DNA of 64,000 nucleotides from Gossypium raimondii (taxonomy: Eukaryota; Streptophyta; Magnoliopsida; Malvales; Malvaceae): contig NC_068575.1 of NCBI RefSeq assembly GCF_025698545.1, forward strand, positions 56,615,980 through 56,679,979. The letters are read 5' to 3'. The stretch's first letter is position 1. The number at the start of each line of letters is the position of its first letter. Of the stretch, positions 34,677 to 45,673 are shown in pieces. Made by a program: the position numbers and the translations under genes. Below the pieces are notes generated by a model. The model was not told where the DNA came from, ran no database searches, and saw nothing but the letters and a program-made list of their open reading frames with translations.

Positions 34677-35180
34677 TCAATGGTGGCCCTTACTCGATAT
34701 TTTCCTTCCTCCGGTTCCCGCTGCGATCCGGGTCTGGACCTTCTCAAACTCGGAGAACCGGCAAGGAATGGTGATTCCACCTTGGTGGCTAAATCCATAT
34801 TCCTCTTCGGCTTTTCTCAAGAGCTCGCCGAACAAAGGGTGGTTAAAGTAAATAACCGGCACCAAAACTCTATGAAAGTCGCCGTCTTTTTTACCAACGT
34901 AGACGGCTAAGTGCCCTTTTGGAACTTCCATCCGTTCCTCTTTGTTGGGGTCTTGATCAATGAGAACGTAACCCGACCCAGGTTTCACTGAGCATAAAGA
35001 TTTGGCTCTTTCTGTCAAACGGCGCCCCCAACTGATAAGCTTGGAGAAAGGCTTCAAGTTACAAAAGGACCCAGCATGGGACAGGTGAGGGTACCCAGGT
35101 GGGTTCCGAGGTTCGCGGATGAAGCATCTGGAGATTCGGACAAGCCGTTTCCCGATCTTGAAGCCTCTTATCTTTCTCAT
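34677..35180 (-). CDS. SAUR-family auxin-responsive protein
   Basis: An intronless gene for 167 residues from the ATG at 35180; the open frame extends further upstream only to a TTG. The SAUR domain (PF02519) covers about 84-152: VPKGHLAVYVG, HRVLVPVIYFNHPLFGELL, EEEYGFSHQGGITIPC. A basic N-terminal extension of about 80 residues and a short basic tail (GRKISSKGHH) place it with the longer SAURs such as the SAUR36 type. SAUR proteins are short-lived and generally promote growth by inhibiting PP2C.D phosphatases and thus activating plasma-membrane H+-ATPase. Individual members are not distinguished by reading alone. Lack of introns is normal for the family. Confidence 0.92.
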   Translation of the reverse strand: MRKIRGFKIGKRLVRISRCFIREPRNPPGYPHLSHAGSFCNLKPFSKLISWGRRLTERAKSLCSVKPGSGYVLIDQDPNKEERMEVPKGHLAVYVGKKDGDFHRVLVPVIYFNHPLFGELLRKAEEEYGFSHQGGITIPCRFSEFEKVQTRIAAGTGGRKISSKGHH

Positions 35181-35507
35181 GGATCGTGTCTGACCGGAAA
35201 CAGAAATAACTTCAAGCAAAAAAAAAAAAAAGGAAGAGGAGCTTGGATTTAAAAGGGTTTGGTTAGAACGAAAAAGAAGCTTAGGAAAAGGGCCATGGAT
35301 CGGCGATGGACATGGTAAGGCGAGAGAGAGTAAGGCAAACTTCAGAGAGAGACGTTGGTATATTAGACATCCTTATTCCTCTCTGCAACTGAGCATTTCA
35401 TTCGAAACGAAATTCACATGAATAAATTGAGCCTTAATTTCTTACAGTCTCGCCCTCACTTAAAATCTTGGGTAGTTGCAGGTAGAATAGGGAGATGAAG
35501 GACTTGT

Positions 35508-35518
35508 TTTATAAATAG
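35508..35518 (-). promoter_or_regulatory. Possible TATA box of SAUR gene
   Basis: On the minus strand CTATTTATAAAAC lies about 330 bases before the ATG. This would give a long leader of about 300 bases; no closer TATA motif was noticed. Confidence 0.35.
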
Positions 35519-35529
35519 AAAGCGAAGCA

Positions 35530-36530
35530 GTGAAAACTCTTAAAAGGTCAAAAAAAAAGAAAAAGAAAAAAAGGAATTCGGAAAGGTGGTCAACGGGAGG
35601 ACTAAATAGAGTTTAAGAGGGGCTGTGCAGGGTCACTCTCACGCGTAATAATGTGTTGGAAACTTTCTGTTTTTTTTCTTTGGAGAAGGTTATCACCGTT
35701 GGATTGACATTTCCTTCTCGTCCCCGCATTGAAAAGGAACTGAACTAATAATTTAATAAATAAAAATATTATTTAATTATATTTATGAATATTTCGACAA
35801 GGAAAATGGTTTTATAGTTTTAATTTTTTGTGAATAATATAAGAATATTCAAATATCCTTGGTCAAATCAAATTTACATTGGAATTTTATTGTGGCTCAC
35901 AACGATACAGGGCTGTAGTCCATAGAATGCTGATTGTGGAGTGCCCTGAAAGTCATGGCATCAAACTTCAAAGCATTAGGTTCCATGCGTAAGGTTGCAT
36001 GGCCTCCGACGAATTATCAATTATTGCATCCTTTCTTCTTCTTCTTCTTAAATACACAATTTAAGGCTCTAAATAAATATTTTAAATATAAATTATTAAT
36101 GTAATATCTTAACCACTATATATAGAAATATATACATTCAATAAATTAGATGATTACATATAATTAAAAATGAAATCTTTAGAAATTACATATTTAAATG
36201 TTATATTATTTAGTGAATGCATTAAATATAAATTCATATTTTAAATAAAAACATGGAAGTTAATTAATTTAATATCTCAAGCACGATCGTAATATTATAT
36301 ACAAATATTATCATATCTAAAATAATCACAACTACAAAATACATAATTAATTCAAAATGATGTAAAATATTTTGGTTTGGTGTATCTTTCAAGTCCTCAA
36401 ATGGCTGGTATTGGTTTTTTTTTAAGAATCATATGTAAGTTATGGAGTGTCTTTTTTTGTACTTTTATCTCCTATTTATTATTTTCTTTCGAGTTTTTCT
36501 CCAAGGAAATAGATTTTCCTTGAGCCTTGT
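35530..36530. other. Intergenic, AT-rich
   Basis: Purine-rich just upstream of the SAUR gene, then AT-rich to the poly-T that marks the LINE tail. Nothing further is recognised. Confidence 0.4.
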
Positions 36531-36535
36531 GTAGC

Positions 36536-38060
36536 TTTTTTTTTTTTTTTTTATTTCAGATTAATTTAGGACTTATGTTCTCTTCGTTTTGATCTTCCTT
36601 TTCATGCTCTTTTATTCGTTCTATGATTTCGTTGTTTTTTCCCTTAATGGTTCAAGAACTATGAGTTTAATCAATTTCTTTTTGTTGTAAAACAAACAAA
36701 TCAATCTGCTCTAAAGAAGAGTCAGGCCATCTAAAATACCCTAGAGCTTAGCGTTAAAAACCAAACATTGGCACAACCGTCTATTAAATCCAAGAATCCA
36801 ATTCCCGTGTTGATCCCTGAGAATACCCCCCGCAACAACATCCCCGAAGCCGACTTTAGCAACTCCATCCGAATATAAACGGGTCCAATCGTCAGTCCTG
36901 CTTGATGTTGATCTTGACTTCGACCTTCTAAATTGATATTTCTTGTGCATAGAGTTACACTGTAAAGCCCAACTGTACAAACATTTAATAATTTCATCCA
37001 CACTCCACGACAACCCTTGAAAAATAAAAATACTTTTGTTTTTTAGATGCGCTAAGCTACTAACCCAAAGAAACACGACCAATCAATATCCCTCAAGGAA
37101 AGACTATGATGATTACCCAAATTAGACGTAAGCTATTCATGCAAATCTCCCGAAATCTGCGACCAGACATCTTTAGCCACAGAACAGTCCCTGATGGCAT
37201 GCAAGACATCATTCGCAAAAAGCCCACAAACTGTACAGCGCTCCTCTACCCCAACGTCGCGTCGCACTCACTCCACCAGTGTTAGTAATCTTTGTTTGAA
37301 GGCTACCCAAATAAACATCCTAACCCTCTAAGACCCTAAAAATTTCCATGTCAAATTCCAAACTTCCCCTTTTTGGTCCTAAGAACTCTCTGTAAGCATT
37401 TTATAAGCACTCTTTATGGAAAATGACCCTGATCCACTCTTAGCCCAAGCAATTCTATTAGGTCCTACTGAAGAATGAGGTGAGGGAATACTAACGACGT
37501 GTCTTATGATATCATCTGACAGCCAAACCCTTAAAAGATCCAAATTTCACAAACCTTCCTCTATAACCATATCCTTAAGTAGACAACCTAAATCAAGGTT
37601 TGTATGCGTAGGAATTAGATTAACTAAGGGTCCAATATCAGTAATCCAGTTATCCTTCCAACTTTTAACTCTAAGGCCATTACCCACTAACCAATAAATA
37701 TTATCTTGGAGTAAGGGTCATATCTTAGAAAGAGATCTCCAAAGGAAGTACCCCTTATCGCAAGCTAAGGAATCAGAAATACCTTCTTTAATATCATATT
37801 TTGATTTGAGAACGCGAACCCATAGAGAATTAGTGTGAGCCACAATATCGAATCCCAATTTTAGCATAAAAGAATTGTTTTGATACCTCAATTAATGCAA
37901 TCCAATACCAATACAAGCTTTGGGTTAATAGACCATTTGTCAGTTAACTAAAGAAATCTTCTTTTTTTCCCCATTCATGCCCTAAACAAATTGTCGCACC
38001 AATCGTTCTATCTCCTCACCAAGCTTTTGTGGAACACTCAAAGACTACATGAAAAAAAAT
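36536..38060 (-). pseudogene. Decayed LINE, 3' half (zf-RVT + RNase H)
   Basis: Read on the minus strand from about 38060. Frames give KLGEEIERLVRQFVWGMNG, then about 37870-37200 a zf-RVT-like stretch ending CTVCGLFANDVLHAIRDC, then at 36900-36740 an RNase H block (LYSDGVAKVGFGDVVAGGIL and RDQHGNWILGFNRRL). Several stops and frame changes break it. A run of 17 T at 36536-36552 on the plus strand is the probable poly(A) tail, with a short 3' untranslated stretch between. This is the layout of plant L1-type LINE ends, often annotated as 'putative ribonuclease H protein'. The reverse transcriptase core is absent, as expected for a 5'-truncated copy. No target duplication was identified. Confidence 0.8.
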
Positions 38061-38105
38061 TAGGAATTGACAAAAGCACAGATTGGGGTTATAATGGTTG
38101 AATTC

Positions 38106-38369
38106 AATGGCGAAGTCAGGGAGGGTTGGCAAGGTCTCGAGTTCCTTTAAAATGGAAAATTTTCCATTTAGGTTTATTTATAGTTTATAAAATTTTAAAT
38201 TAGTAATGGTAAAATTGTATTTTGGCCGCTCAAAATTATAAAAAGTTGATTTAATTTTTTAAAAATTATAAAGATATAAGCAATTAAAATAGTGAAATGA
38301 CATTTTTACTATCATAAAAATGTACAATCTAATTTTGACCCCCAATTTTTTTTTTTGGCTTCACCCCAG
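38106..38369. mobile_element. hAT-like MITE with 8-bp imperfect TSD
   Basis: A 264-bp block starting AATGGCGAAGTCAGGG and ending GGCTTCACCCCAG. The ends are imperfect inverted repeats (GGCGAAGTCA against GGTGAAGCCA). Flanks are TTGAATTC (38098-38105) and TTGAATCC (38370-38377), a 7-of-8 match. Same type of ends and same length as the element at 11042-11305. Confidence 0.65.
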
Positions 38370-38470
38370 TTGAATCCTTTGATTCAGACATGATTTTTGG
38401 AGTTTTAAAATATGCTTTGAATCTTTATATTCTTTTTTTAGGAGTGCAATGTGCCTTATCAACATATATT

Positions 38471-38998
38471 ATATAAAACGTTCAGCGACCTAATGAAACA
38501 ATTACCCTTTTAGATTAAAGGGTCGTGCCATTACATCTCGAGACACCCAATGTTTTTAAACTTTTAGTCTATTTGCTTGGTAGGTCTATCCCATTTTGAA
38601 ATTAAATTTAAATAGCCCTTAAAATATAAGAATAACAAAATAAGCCTTTTCATTTTTTTTATTTTTTAAAAACAATAAACATAGAAAACTATATAAAATT
38701 GTTATTTAAATTACCCAAATATATCCTCAATTTTTTTCAAGTTTTAAATAAGAAATTTTGACTTGAGGAAAATTCTTGAGAGATATATTTGGGTAATTTA
38801 AATAACAATTTTATATATTTTTAAGTTTGTTATTTTAAAAAATAAAAAATGAAAAGTATTTATTTTGTTAGTCTTATATTTGTTAAGGATTATTTAAATT
38901 TAATTTCAAAAGGGGGCAGACCTAATATGTAAATAGATAAAAAAATTTAAAAACATTTAAAGGGTAATTGCTTTATCAGGTCTCTGAACGTTTTATAT
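38471..38998. mobile_element. Fold-back element, 0.53 kb
   Basis: A long inverted repeat with outer ends ATATAAAACGTTCAG and CTGAACGTTTTATAT. Inner matching pairs include CAATTACCCTTT with AAAGGGTAATTG, and ATTTAAATTACCCAAATATA with its complement around 38790. The centre lies near 38735. The whole could fold into one long hairpin. No coding content. Confidence 0.8.
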
Positions 38999-39950
38999 AA
39001 GTGGCACCGAGGTTATTGTTCAAAACAGATCATTTACGTACATGATTTTGAAGATGTGTATTTTTATAAATAATAAAAAAACTGTGCCATTTTATAAAAA
39101 ATCCCTAAAAGGATTTATAGATATGAAAAGTTTTTTGTAATAGTATATATAGAAAGTTAATATGTTACTTATGTTATTCCGTACAGTACGCTACGGTATT
39201 CAGGAGAGTTTGAGAAATTCAAAAGCAGAAAAATGAGATGGTGATGTGGATGAATTTCCACAGCTAACGCGTATAATCACTAATCAAAAGAGACGACTAC
39301 AAAATCATATGTCATCTCTTTTATCTCTCCATCTTTCCGTATTATCTTTGAAGAATATTGAAATCTTAAAAATAAAACCAAATGAAAACATAATCCAGAT
39401 TTCAGATATATTTAAATCTGTGAGAGGGGTAAAATGAATAAGTTTTTCCCTTATTGCGCACCAAATGGCTAATGAAATTGGAAGGATCCTTATTTGGAAG
39501 GAGTTGAATTGTGATAAGATATAATCTAGGGATAGGGATGAATTTAATTACACTAAAATGATATTAATATTTATATACAAATTAGAAACAATCAGTGTCG
39601 CGGGAAGGAGAACCGAGCTTCCACTAAAATTTGGGCTATGAGGAGATACAAATAGGCTCGATCCAAGAATTGCATACAATCACTACAATACGCTCTGCAC
39701 GGGTACCCCTACAACATCCTCTCCCTCTCTTTCTCTATCAGGCTGAGGCTGGAGCTGATTGAATCAGAACTGGACAACAAAATTATAGAAATCCAAGTCA
39801 TAAAAGCTAAGCAGCGAAAAGGAGGAAAGAAAAGAACAACGCACTCAACGGCATTTTCATGTATCCAATTCAATGCTCATTAACTGTAATCTCCATCACT
39901 GGACTTACATTACAACTCAGCGCCAGGGCAATTGAACTACCGACATCCAA
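38999..39950. other. Intergenic and GOS12 5' region
   Basis: AT-rich on the left. From about 39590 the composition becomes more balanced and is probably the promoter and 5' leader of GOS12. Confidence 0.4.
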
Positions 39951-42900
39951 ATGACGGATACGAATCTGGATCTACAAGAATCGGGTTGGGAGGAACTGAG
40001 GAAAGAAGCTCGAAAGATCGAAGGCGATCTCGATGTTAAACTCTCTTCATATGCTAAGCTCGGTGCTAGGTTCACCCAAGGAGGTTTCCCCCTTTCATTT
40101 CGCTGTATCTCTTTAGAATTTTGTTCCAGACTTCAATTGTTATTTTCTACGATGTGCATTGCTTATATATTAGTAGATTAATGAAATTAAGAACAAATCT
40201 GTTGAAAAATCTAAACATACTCTAAAAGTTTAATAAGATTTGTTTAATTAGTTTCGTTTTTCTATTTAGGAATTCGTAGCCTTAGGAATAGGGTGATCTT
40301 TCTGTTTATTCATGATGATGTTTACCTACATTGAGGTTATGTAGATACTGGGTCGCCAACGCTTGGGTCGAGTAGATCATGGAAGTCTATGGTAATTGAA
40401 ATTCAATCATTGCTTGAGAAGCTGCTAGACATAAATGATGCTATGAGTAGATGTGCTGCATCTGCTGCACCAACTACTTCGGTAACCCAGAAACTTGCGA
40501 GGCATAGAGACATACTACATGAGTTTACTCAGGTTTAATCCTTTGACTCTGCTTTATAGACCTGTTTTCAGAAGTCAGATTTTCATGCTTAACTACCAGA
40601 TATTAAGACCCTTAAAGAAATATGAACATTTCATGATATCTTGTCCTATGTTACTGTTGATAGGTAAACTGTAAATACTTTTAGCAGTCGTGTTTCTTCT
40701 AGGACTTATCTACATTTGTTACTTCCATGTTTATTGGCCACGGGTTTAAAGTTTGAACCGATCATCTTACTAAAAATTTCACCATAAGCTGATTCTGAGG
40801 AGACAAGCTCTAGCACACTTATATCATACTTGGTTGATCGGTTTTGACAATCCTTAGTAGGATATCTGTACCTTCATTTGGACTAAAATATAATTCTGGC
40901 ATTTTATTTCTTAAGTATGTAAGAGTTCATGGTACTTGATTATTACTTGCCTGGCAATTTTACCTTAATTGGAAAAGAATTCAGTATAAGCAACGAGTAG
41001 CATTTGGTGCAACTACTTAAACGAGAACTGTTTTTTAAAATAGCAATACATGAGTATAAACATATTATTATTTTTATTATTGCTTTTTGTTTGTGTTACA
41101 AGGTACTGAGGTCAAGCGTTTATTGGTTAGAAAAGAAAAAAAACAGTGAAATTCTCAAAGATTTTGGTCCATGGGGTTTTTTTTTTGTTTGGGGGGGGGG
41201 GGGCTGCTGTTAGCTTCATATACATACCCTTCTAGCAGCTACGGAGCTCAAACTCTGATATAATCTCTTCTGTTGGTTATCGTTCTATTTTCTGTGTCTA
41301 TAGAAATAATTTTCCTCCTGGGACAATTGGGAATTCCTCCAAGTTACATGAAAACTTGTTGTAGGGATAACCTGTAGTTTTCGGTACTTTTTGTGTTAGA
41401 GAAGAGTAGAGCAGTACCCGTGTTATCTTTTACATATTGAACTAAGTACTAAATGTAGGGATAACTCATAGTTTTAAGTACTTTTATGTTTTACATTGAC
41501 AAAGCGTAGGGTTTCTTCAAAAGTGCTTTATTTGCAACTTTGTTCATTGTCCTATAAGTTAATGTACCCATATTCCTTGGAATTACCTCAATTACATATT
41601 GTTGTTTCCTGGTATATATCAAACGAAGCTCCCCAAATGCATTCTTTCACTCTTAATTTCTCAAGAGTAACGGATTCCCTCATTAATTTGCTTCTACATA
41701 CCAAAACTGTGGTTTCTTTAGTTGTTTCATTTACCATTTTGGTTTCTTGCACTATAGATTAATGTACCCATGTTCCATGAAATACAAAGTTACTGCTTCT
41801 TTTGGATATTGTTATTTGGAAAAGTGGATTATTATTTCTATCCATTCGAAGTAATGCTATAAAATTTTGTTAGGAATTTAGGAGAATTAAGGGAAATATA
41901 AGCTCAATGAGGGAACAGGCAGAGCTTCTGAGTTCTGTCAGAGATGATATCAGTGAGTTTAAGGTAGTCATTTTCTTAAATTTGTTACTCTAATTCCCAA
42001 TACTATGTTGTTTCCCAAAGTTTACTATATTTGCTTTCATGTAGGCATCTGAGGGTATGTCACCAAGAATGCAATTACTTAGAGAGCGAGCGGCCATCCA
42101 CGGGAACATAGCTCATGTAAGATTGAATTTGTTTTGGTCAGTGTATTTCTTTGTGCATGCTTTGTTGCAAGAAATTTCCCCTTCTGTTTCCTGTCATTAT
42201 ATTGCAATTACTTATCAGCTTGGAGAGTATCCTGAAATATATGTGTTACACACGCAGTTAACAAACTAAACGAATGAATCTATTGGTTAGAAGGTAAAAA
42301 ACCTCAAACTGGTGGTTTGGTATGTAGAACCCGAAAATATCAATGGCCAAAATCACTAGTTTCAACCCTCAAGTCTCTGTGATATAGACCTCAAATCCAA
42401 ATCTCAATAACCAAAAGTTAGCTCAAAGCACGAAATACATAATTCTAAAATCAAGCCCATAGAAATAAAATGAACCCCCAAAAAATCCTATTTCCTAAAT
42501 TTTTGCCTAAAATGAGTATACCTCCAATCAGATGATGGCCTTCCATCATTTTGGTTTGGATTACTTGATGTATACCCTTTTACCTCTTGATCGTCACCGC
42601 TGTATCTAAAGGAAGTCCTAATTTCTTTCTTGCCGTAGAAGGAACTATTTTAAACTTGAAACACTATGTAATAGACTTGTGGCCCCTGAACATTAATTCT
42701 TCTTGGTGCTGCTACCTGCTATCACAGAGGGGAAGCTATGGTTTCTGCATCATATTTATTTTAAGCTGTGGCAAAGGATGGTATCCGACTAAGTTGTAAT
42801 TTTTCATCCAAAAAAGATATTTTTGTAGCTGGGTTGGGAGGAGGAAAGAGGAACTCAATGTCCCAAACTGATTCTAGAAAGATATGTTAATGAGAATTTT

Positions 42901-43543
42901 ACGTGACCTCTCTAAGACATATAAAAACATGTGCATGCTCGCACAGAAACAAACAATTGTTCACGTGTTTCTTAAAAACAAATTTCTCTAGCTTTTTCTA
43001 CAGGTAATTTAGTAATCTTACAAGTGCCATACTTCCATTTTTGCTTGACAAGATTGATGTGGCATACAGAAAACGCTCTAAGCTTCCAATTTGTATCATA
43101 ATATTTTTGTATACTAGCTTTAGCACCCTGTAACGAGATAAGCTTGTGTTTTATTTATTGTTGGTAGTTTGCCCTTTTGCCTATTTATGGAAGCGTCCAT
43201 TTTCCTTACCGCTATGTTTGTTTGCTATAGATAGATGATGTGATTAATCAAGCTCAAACGACAAGGGCTGTGTTGGGCTCTCAAAGAGCTTTGTTTGGAG
43301 ATGTCCAAGGCAAAGTAAAAGTTCTAAGTGACAAGTTCCCCGTTATCCGTGGCTTGCTTGGTACTTAATTGTGCATCTTTATTACAGACCTTTTATTAAT
43401 TATGAAATCATTTTGTATACTAAATAAAATTCCCCTATATTCTAGGTTCCATCAGAAGGAGGCGTTCAAGAGACACACTTATTTTATCAGCCGTAATTGC
43501 TGGTTGTACGTTGTTCCTTATTATCTATTGGCTCTCAAAGTAA
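39951..43543 (+). CDS. GOS12: Golgi Qb-SNARE GOS12
   Basis: Six exons: 39951-40083, 40336-40532, 41874-41963, 42045-42116, 43231-43360, 43446-43543. All junctions are GT-AG and keep one frame of 720 nt, 239 residues, the same length I recall for Arabidopsis GOS12. Start MTDTNLDLQESGWEELRKEA is family-typical. The middle has coiled-coil stretches (IQSLLEKLLDINDAMSRCAA; EFRRIKGNI). The SNARE motif lies at about 140-205 (LLRERAAIHGNIAHIDDVI, AVLGSQRALFGDVQGKVKVL). One C-terminal membrane anchor follows (DTLILSAVIAGCTLFLIIYW). GOS1/GOS28-type SNAREs act at the Golgi in ER-Golgi and intra-Golgi fusion. The anchor ends four residues from the C-terminus, normal for a tail-anchored SNARE. Confidence 0.95.
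40533..41873 (+). other. GOS12 intron 2 with poly-T/poly-G
   Basis: A 1341-base intron. At about 41176-41203 a T-rich run passes into a run of 13 G. No other feature is recognised. Confidence 0.8.
42117..43230 (+). other. GOS12 intron 4
   Basis: An intron of 1114 bases beginning GTAAGA and ending GCTATAG. No repeats or genes are recognised inside. Confidence 0.8.
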
Positions 43544-44480
43544 CTAGAGATACGAGTTATTAATAGGGTAATGTTCAAAGTGGAAGGTTTGGCTTTGCTG
43601 AGAGAATTTTGCAGTATAATTTGTTAGAACCGATCACATTCCCTGTTAAGCTTGAGGTACCTTCTTTTTGGTGCCATTACATAGAAAATCACATTTTTAT
43701 TTAATGTGCAAGTCAGTTGCATTGCTCAATCATAGACGGGTGCTAAACCGGGGGGATCATATTGAGTTTTTTCGAATTCATATTTTGTTCGGCTCAAGTC
43801 CTTTCGCATTCGATTCTTTCAGGCTTGGACTTTTTAGATTTAGATTAGTTCAAGCTAGGTGGGTTTTGATGGATTCAAATAATCTTGAATTTTCTAAGTT
43901 ATAAATATTTTCATTTTGAATGTAATAATTTGATTTATTTTTATATTTGATAACACAATTACCCTATTAAAGACATAAACTTATATATAACATTGATCAT
44001 GATAATCGGTACCATACCGGTCAGTATGTATCGAGTTTTTCCTCATTTGATATAAAGTAATCTAGTTTCTATTACAATCAATATTTCAGTGTGTTTCGAC
44101 CATTTTGATGTGTTTTGGCTCGTTTCGGCCAATATCGAATTGTATTGGTGCGTGTCGGCTTATATAGATTGGTACAAAATTTTGATATTTTAAACTTAAC
44201 TTTTATTTTTATCTTAAATATTTTAAAGTTATTGAACTTAATTAATAATTTAAAACTTATATTTGCATATAAATATATTTATATTAATGTAATTTATTAA
44301 GAACCTAAAAATAAAAAATAGAGATATATTTGCATTACATTATATATAACTAGTTTCTTTCTTGTGCAATGCACAAGTTGATTGGTCAAATTATGTATAT
44401 ATATGTTGAAAAAAAACTTGAGAAATTATGCTGAAATCCTAAAAAATTATTAATCTACGTTATTTTTGGAGAGAGAAAGG
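43544..44480. other. Intergenic, AT-rich
   Basis: 3' flank of GOS12, then AT-rich DNA with repeated TTTCGGCC/TTTGGCTC-like phrases around 44100-44160. No gene or repeat family is established. Confidence 0.4.
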
Positions 44481-44548
44481 AAAATGTGTCCTACAAAGTG
44501 CATTTTCACTGCCACATCAGTGAAAACGCATCACGTAGGACGTGTTTT
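44481..44548. repeat. Hairpin at left edge of transposase relic
   Basis: Imperfect palindrome: left arm 44481-44511 (...GTCCTAC...TTTTCACTG), loop CCACAT, right arm 44518-44548 (CAGTGAAAA...GTAGGAC...). A related sequence, in the same orientation as the left arm and truncated, lies at 49677-49716. Confidence 0.75.
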
Positions 44549-45673
44549 TAGCTTCGGACAAGTATTAAGGGCAAAGTGGGGATTCGGAGAAGAATTTCGA
44601 GCCTCAAATGTAGATATCTTTTGTCTTTGAAACCTACTAGACATGTCATTTTAAAGATAAAACGGGACAACAATCTGAAGCAGGTGATTGAATCCCATTG
44701 CTATAGTGGGAACGTTGTGCTGGAGTTGTATGTCGACTTCGTCGAGGAGGATGAAGATGGCCCGAGCTCACAAACACCCTTGCCACCAAATGTTAGACTT
44801 GATGAAGAACTTCAAAGTCCCACCACAGGGTTGTGCAGTGGAATGACATAATTGTTACAAAGCTCATACCAAGACCTGCCAGAATCATCATCAATGGTGA
44901 GGCATTCATTAATTTCGCCCCTCGATCATTGGGGTGGATAACAGTCGGGGGTAATTGGTCACCGGGCCTACAACACACCCGCACAACATTCTGTCAATGC
45001 CTTTGATTTTACTTTCAGCATGCCGATATTGAACACCAATAACACTTAGATGGGCACGCAATTAAGTTATTGTGGTGGGTCAAACAAAAGTGGTTTGGGG
45101 TTGGTTCTGGGTTTACAAGAAGGATAATCTATACTCGACAACGTCGACCAGCAAGGGCACATCCAACCCTGGATCTGCACAAGGGGTTGATAATGAAAAG
45201 GAGAAAAGAATGAATAGGTTGAAGAGGACGATCAAACAGATAACGACCCATAGAGGAGGCAGGGCCTTATGAAGTAAAAATTACGGTAATTTCAGAACTA
45301 GATCTCATTCCTAGTGAAGTTGAGGATGGTGGATTTGACGGTGAAGCTACGAAGATTGCTCGATGGGATGACCCAGATTTCACGGCTTATCAACCACTAC
45401 CACACATGCGAACTCTTGATATTGCTGCTGGGGGAGGTTTAGAATTCCTAACCCTTCCTCATAGAAGACTAAGGCATGAGTCTTTGTCAACAACTTTCGG
45501 GCATTTAGAGGTTGGGATGAAGTTTGACACCAAAGATGCTTTTCAAGCTGTTGTCAAGCAGTATAGCATACAACTTGGTGTCAACTTCACTATTACGTGC
45601 ATTTGATCTGAGAAATATTAGGTGAAGTCCACAATGCATGCAACAGGATGTCCATGGAAAATCATAGCATATG

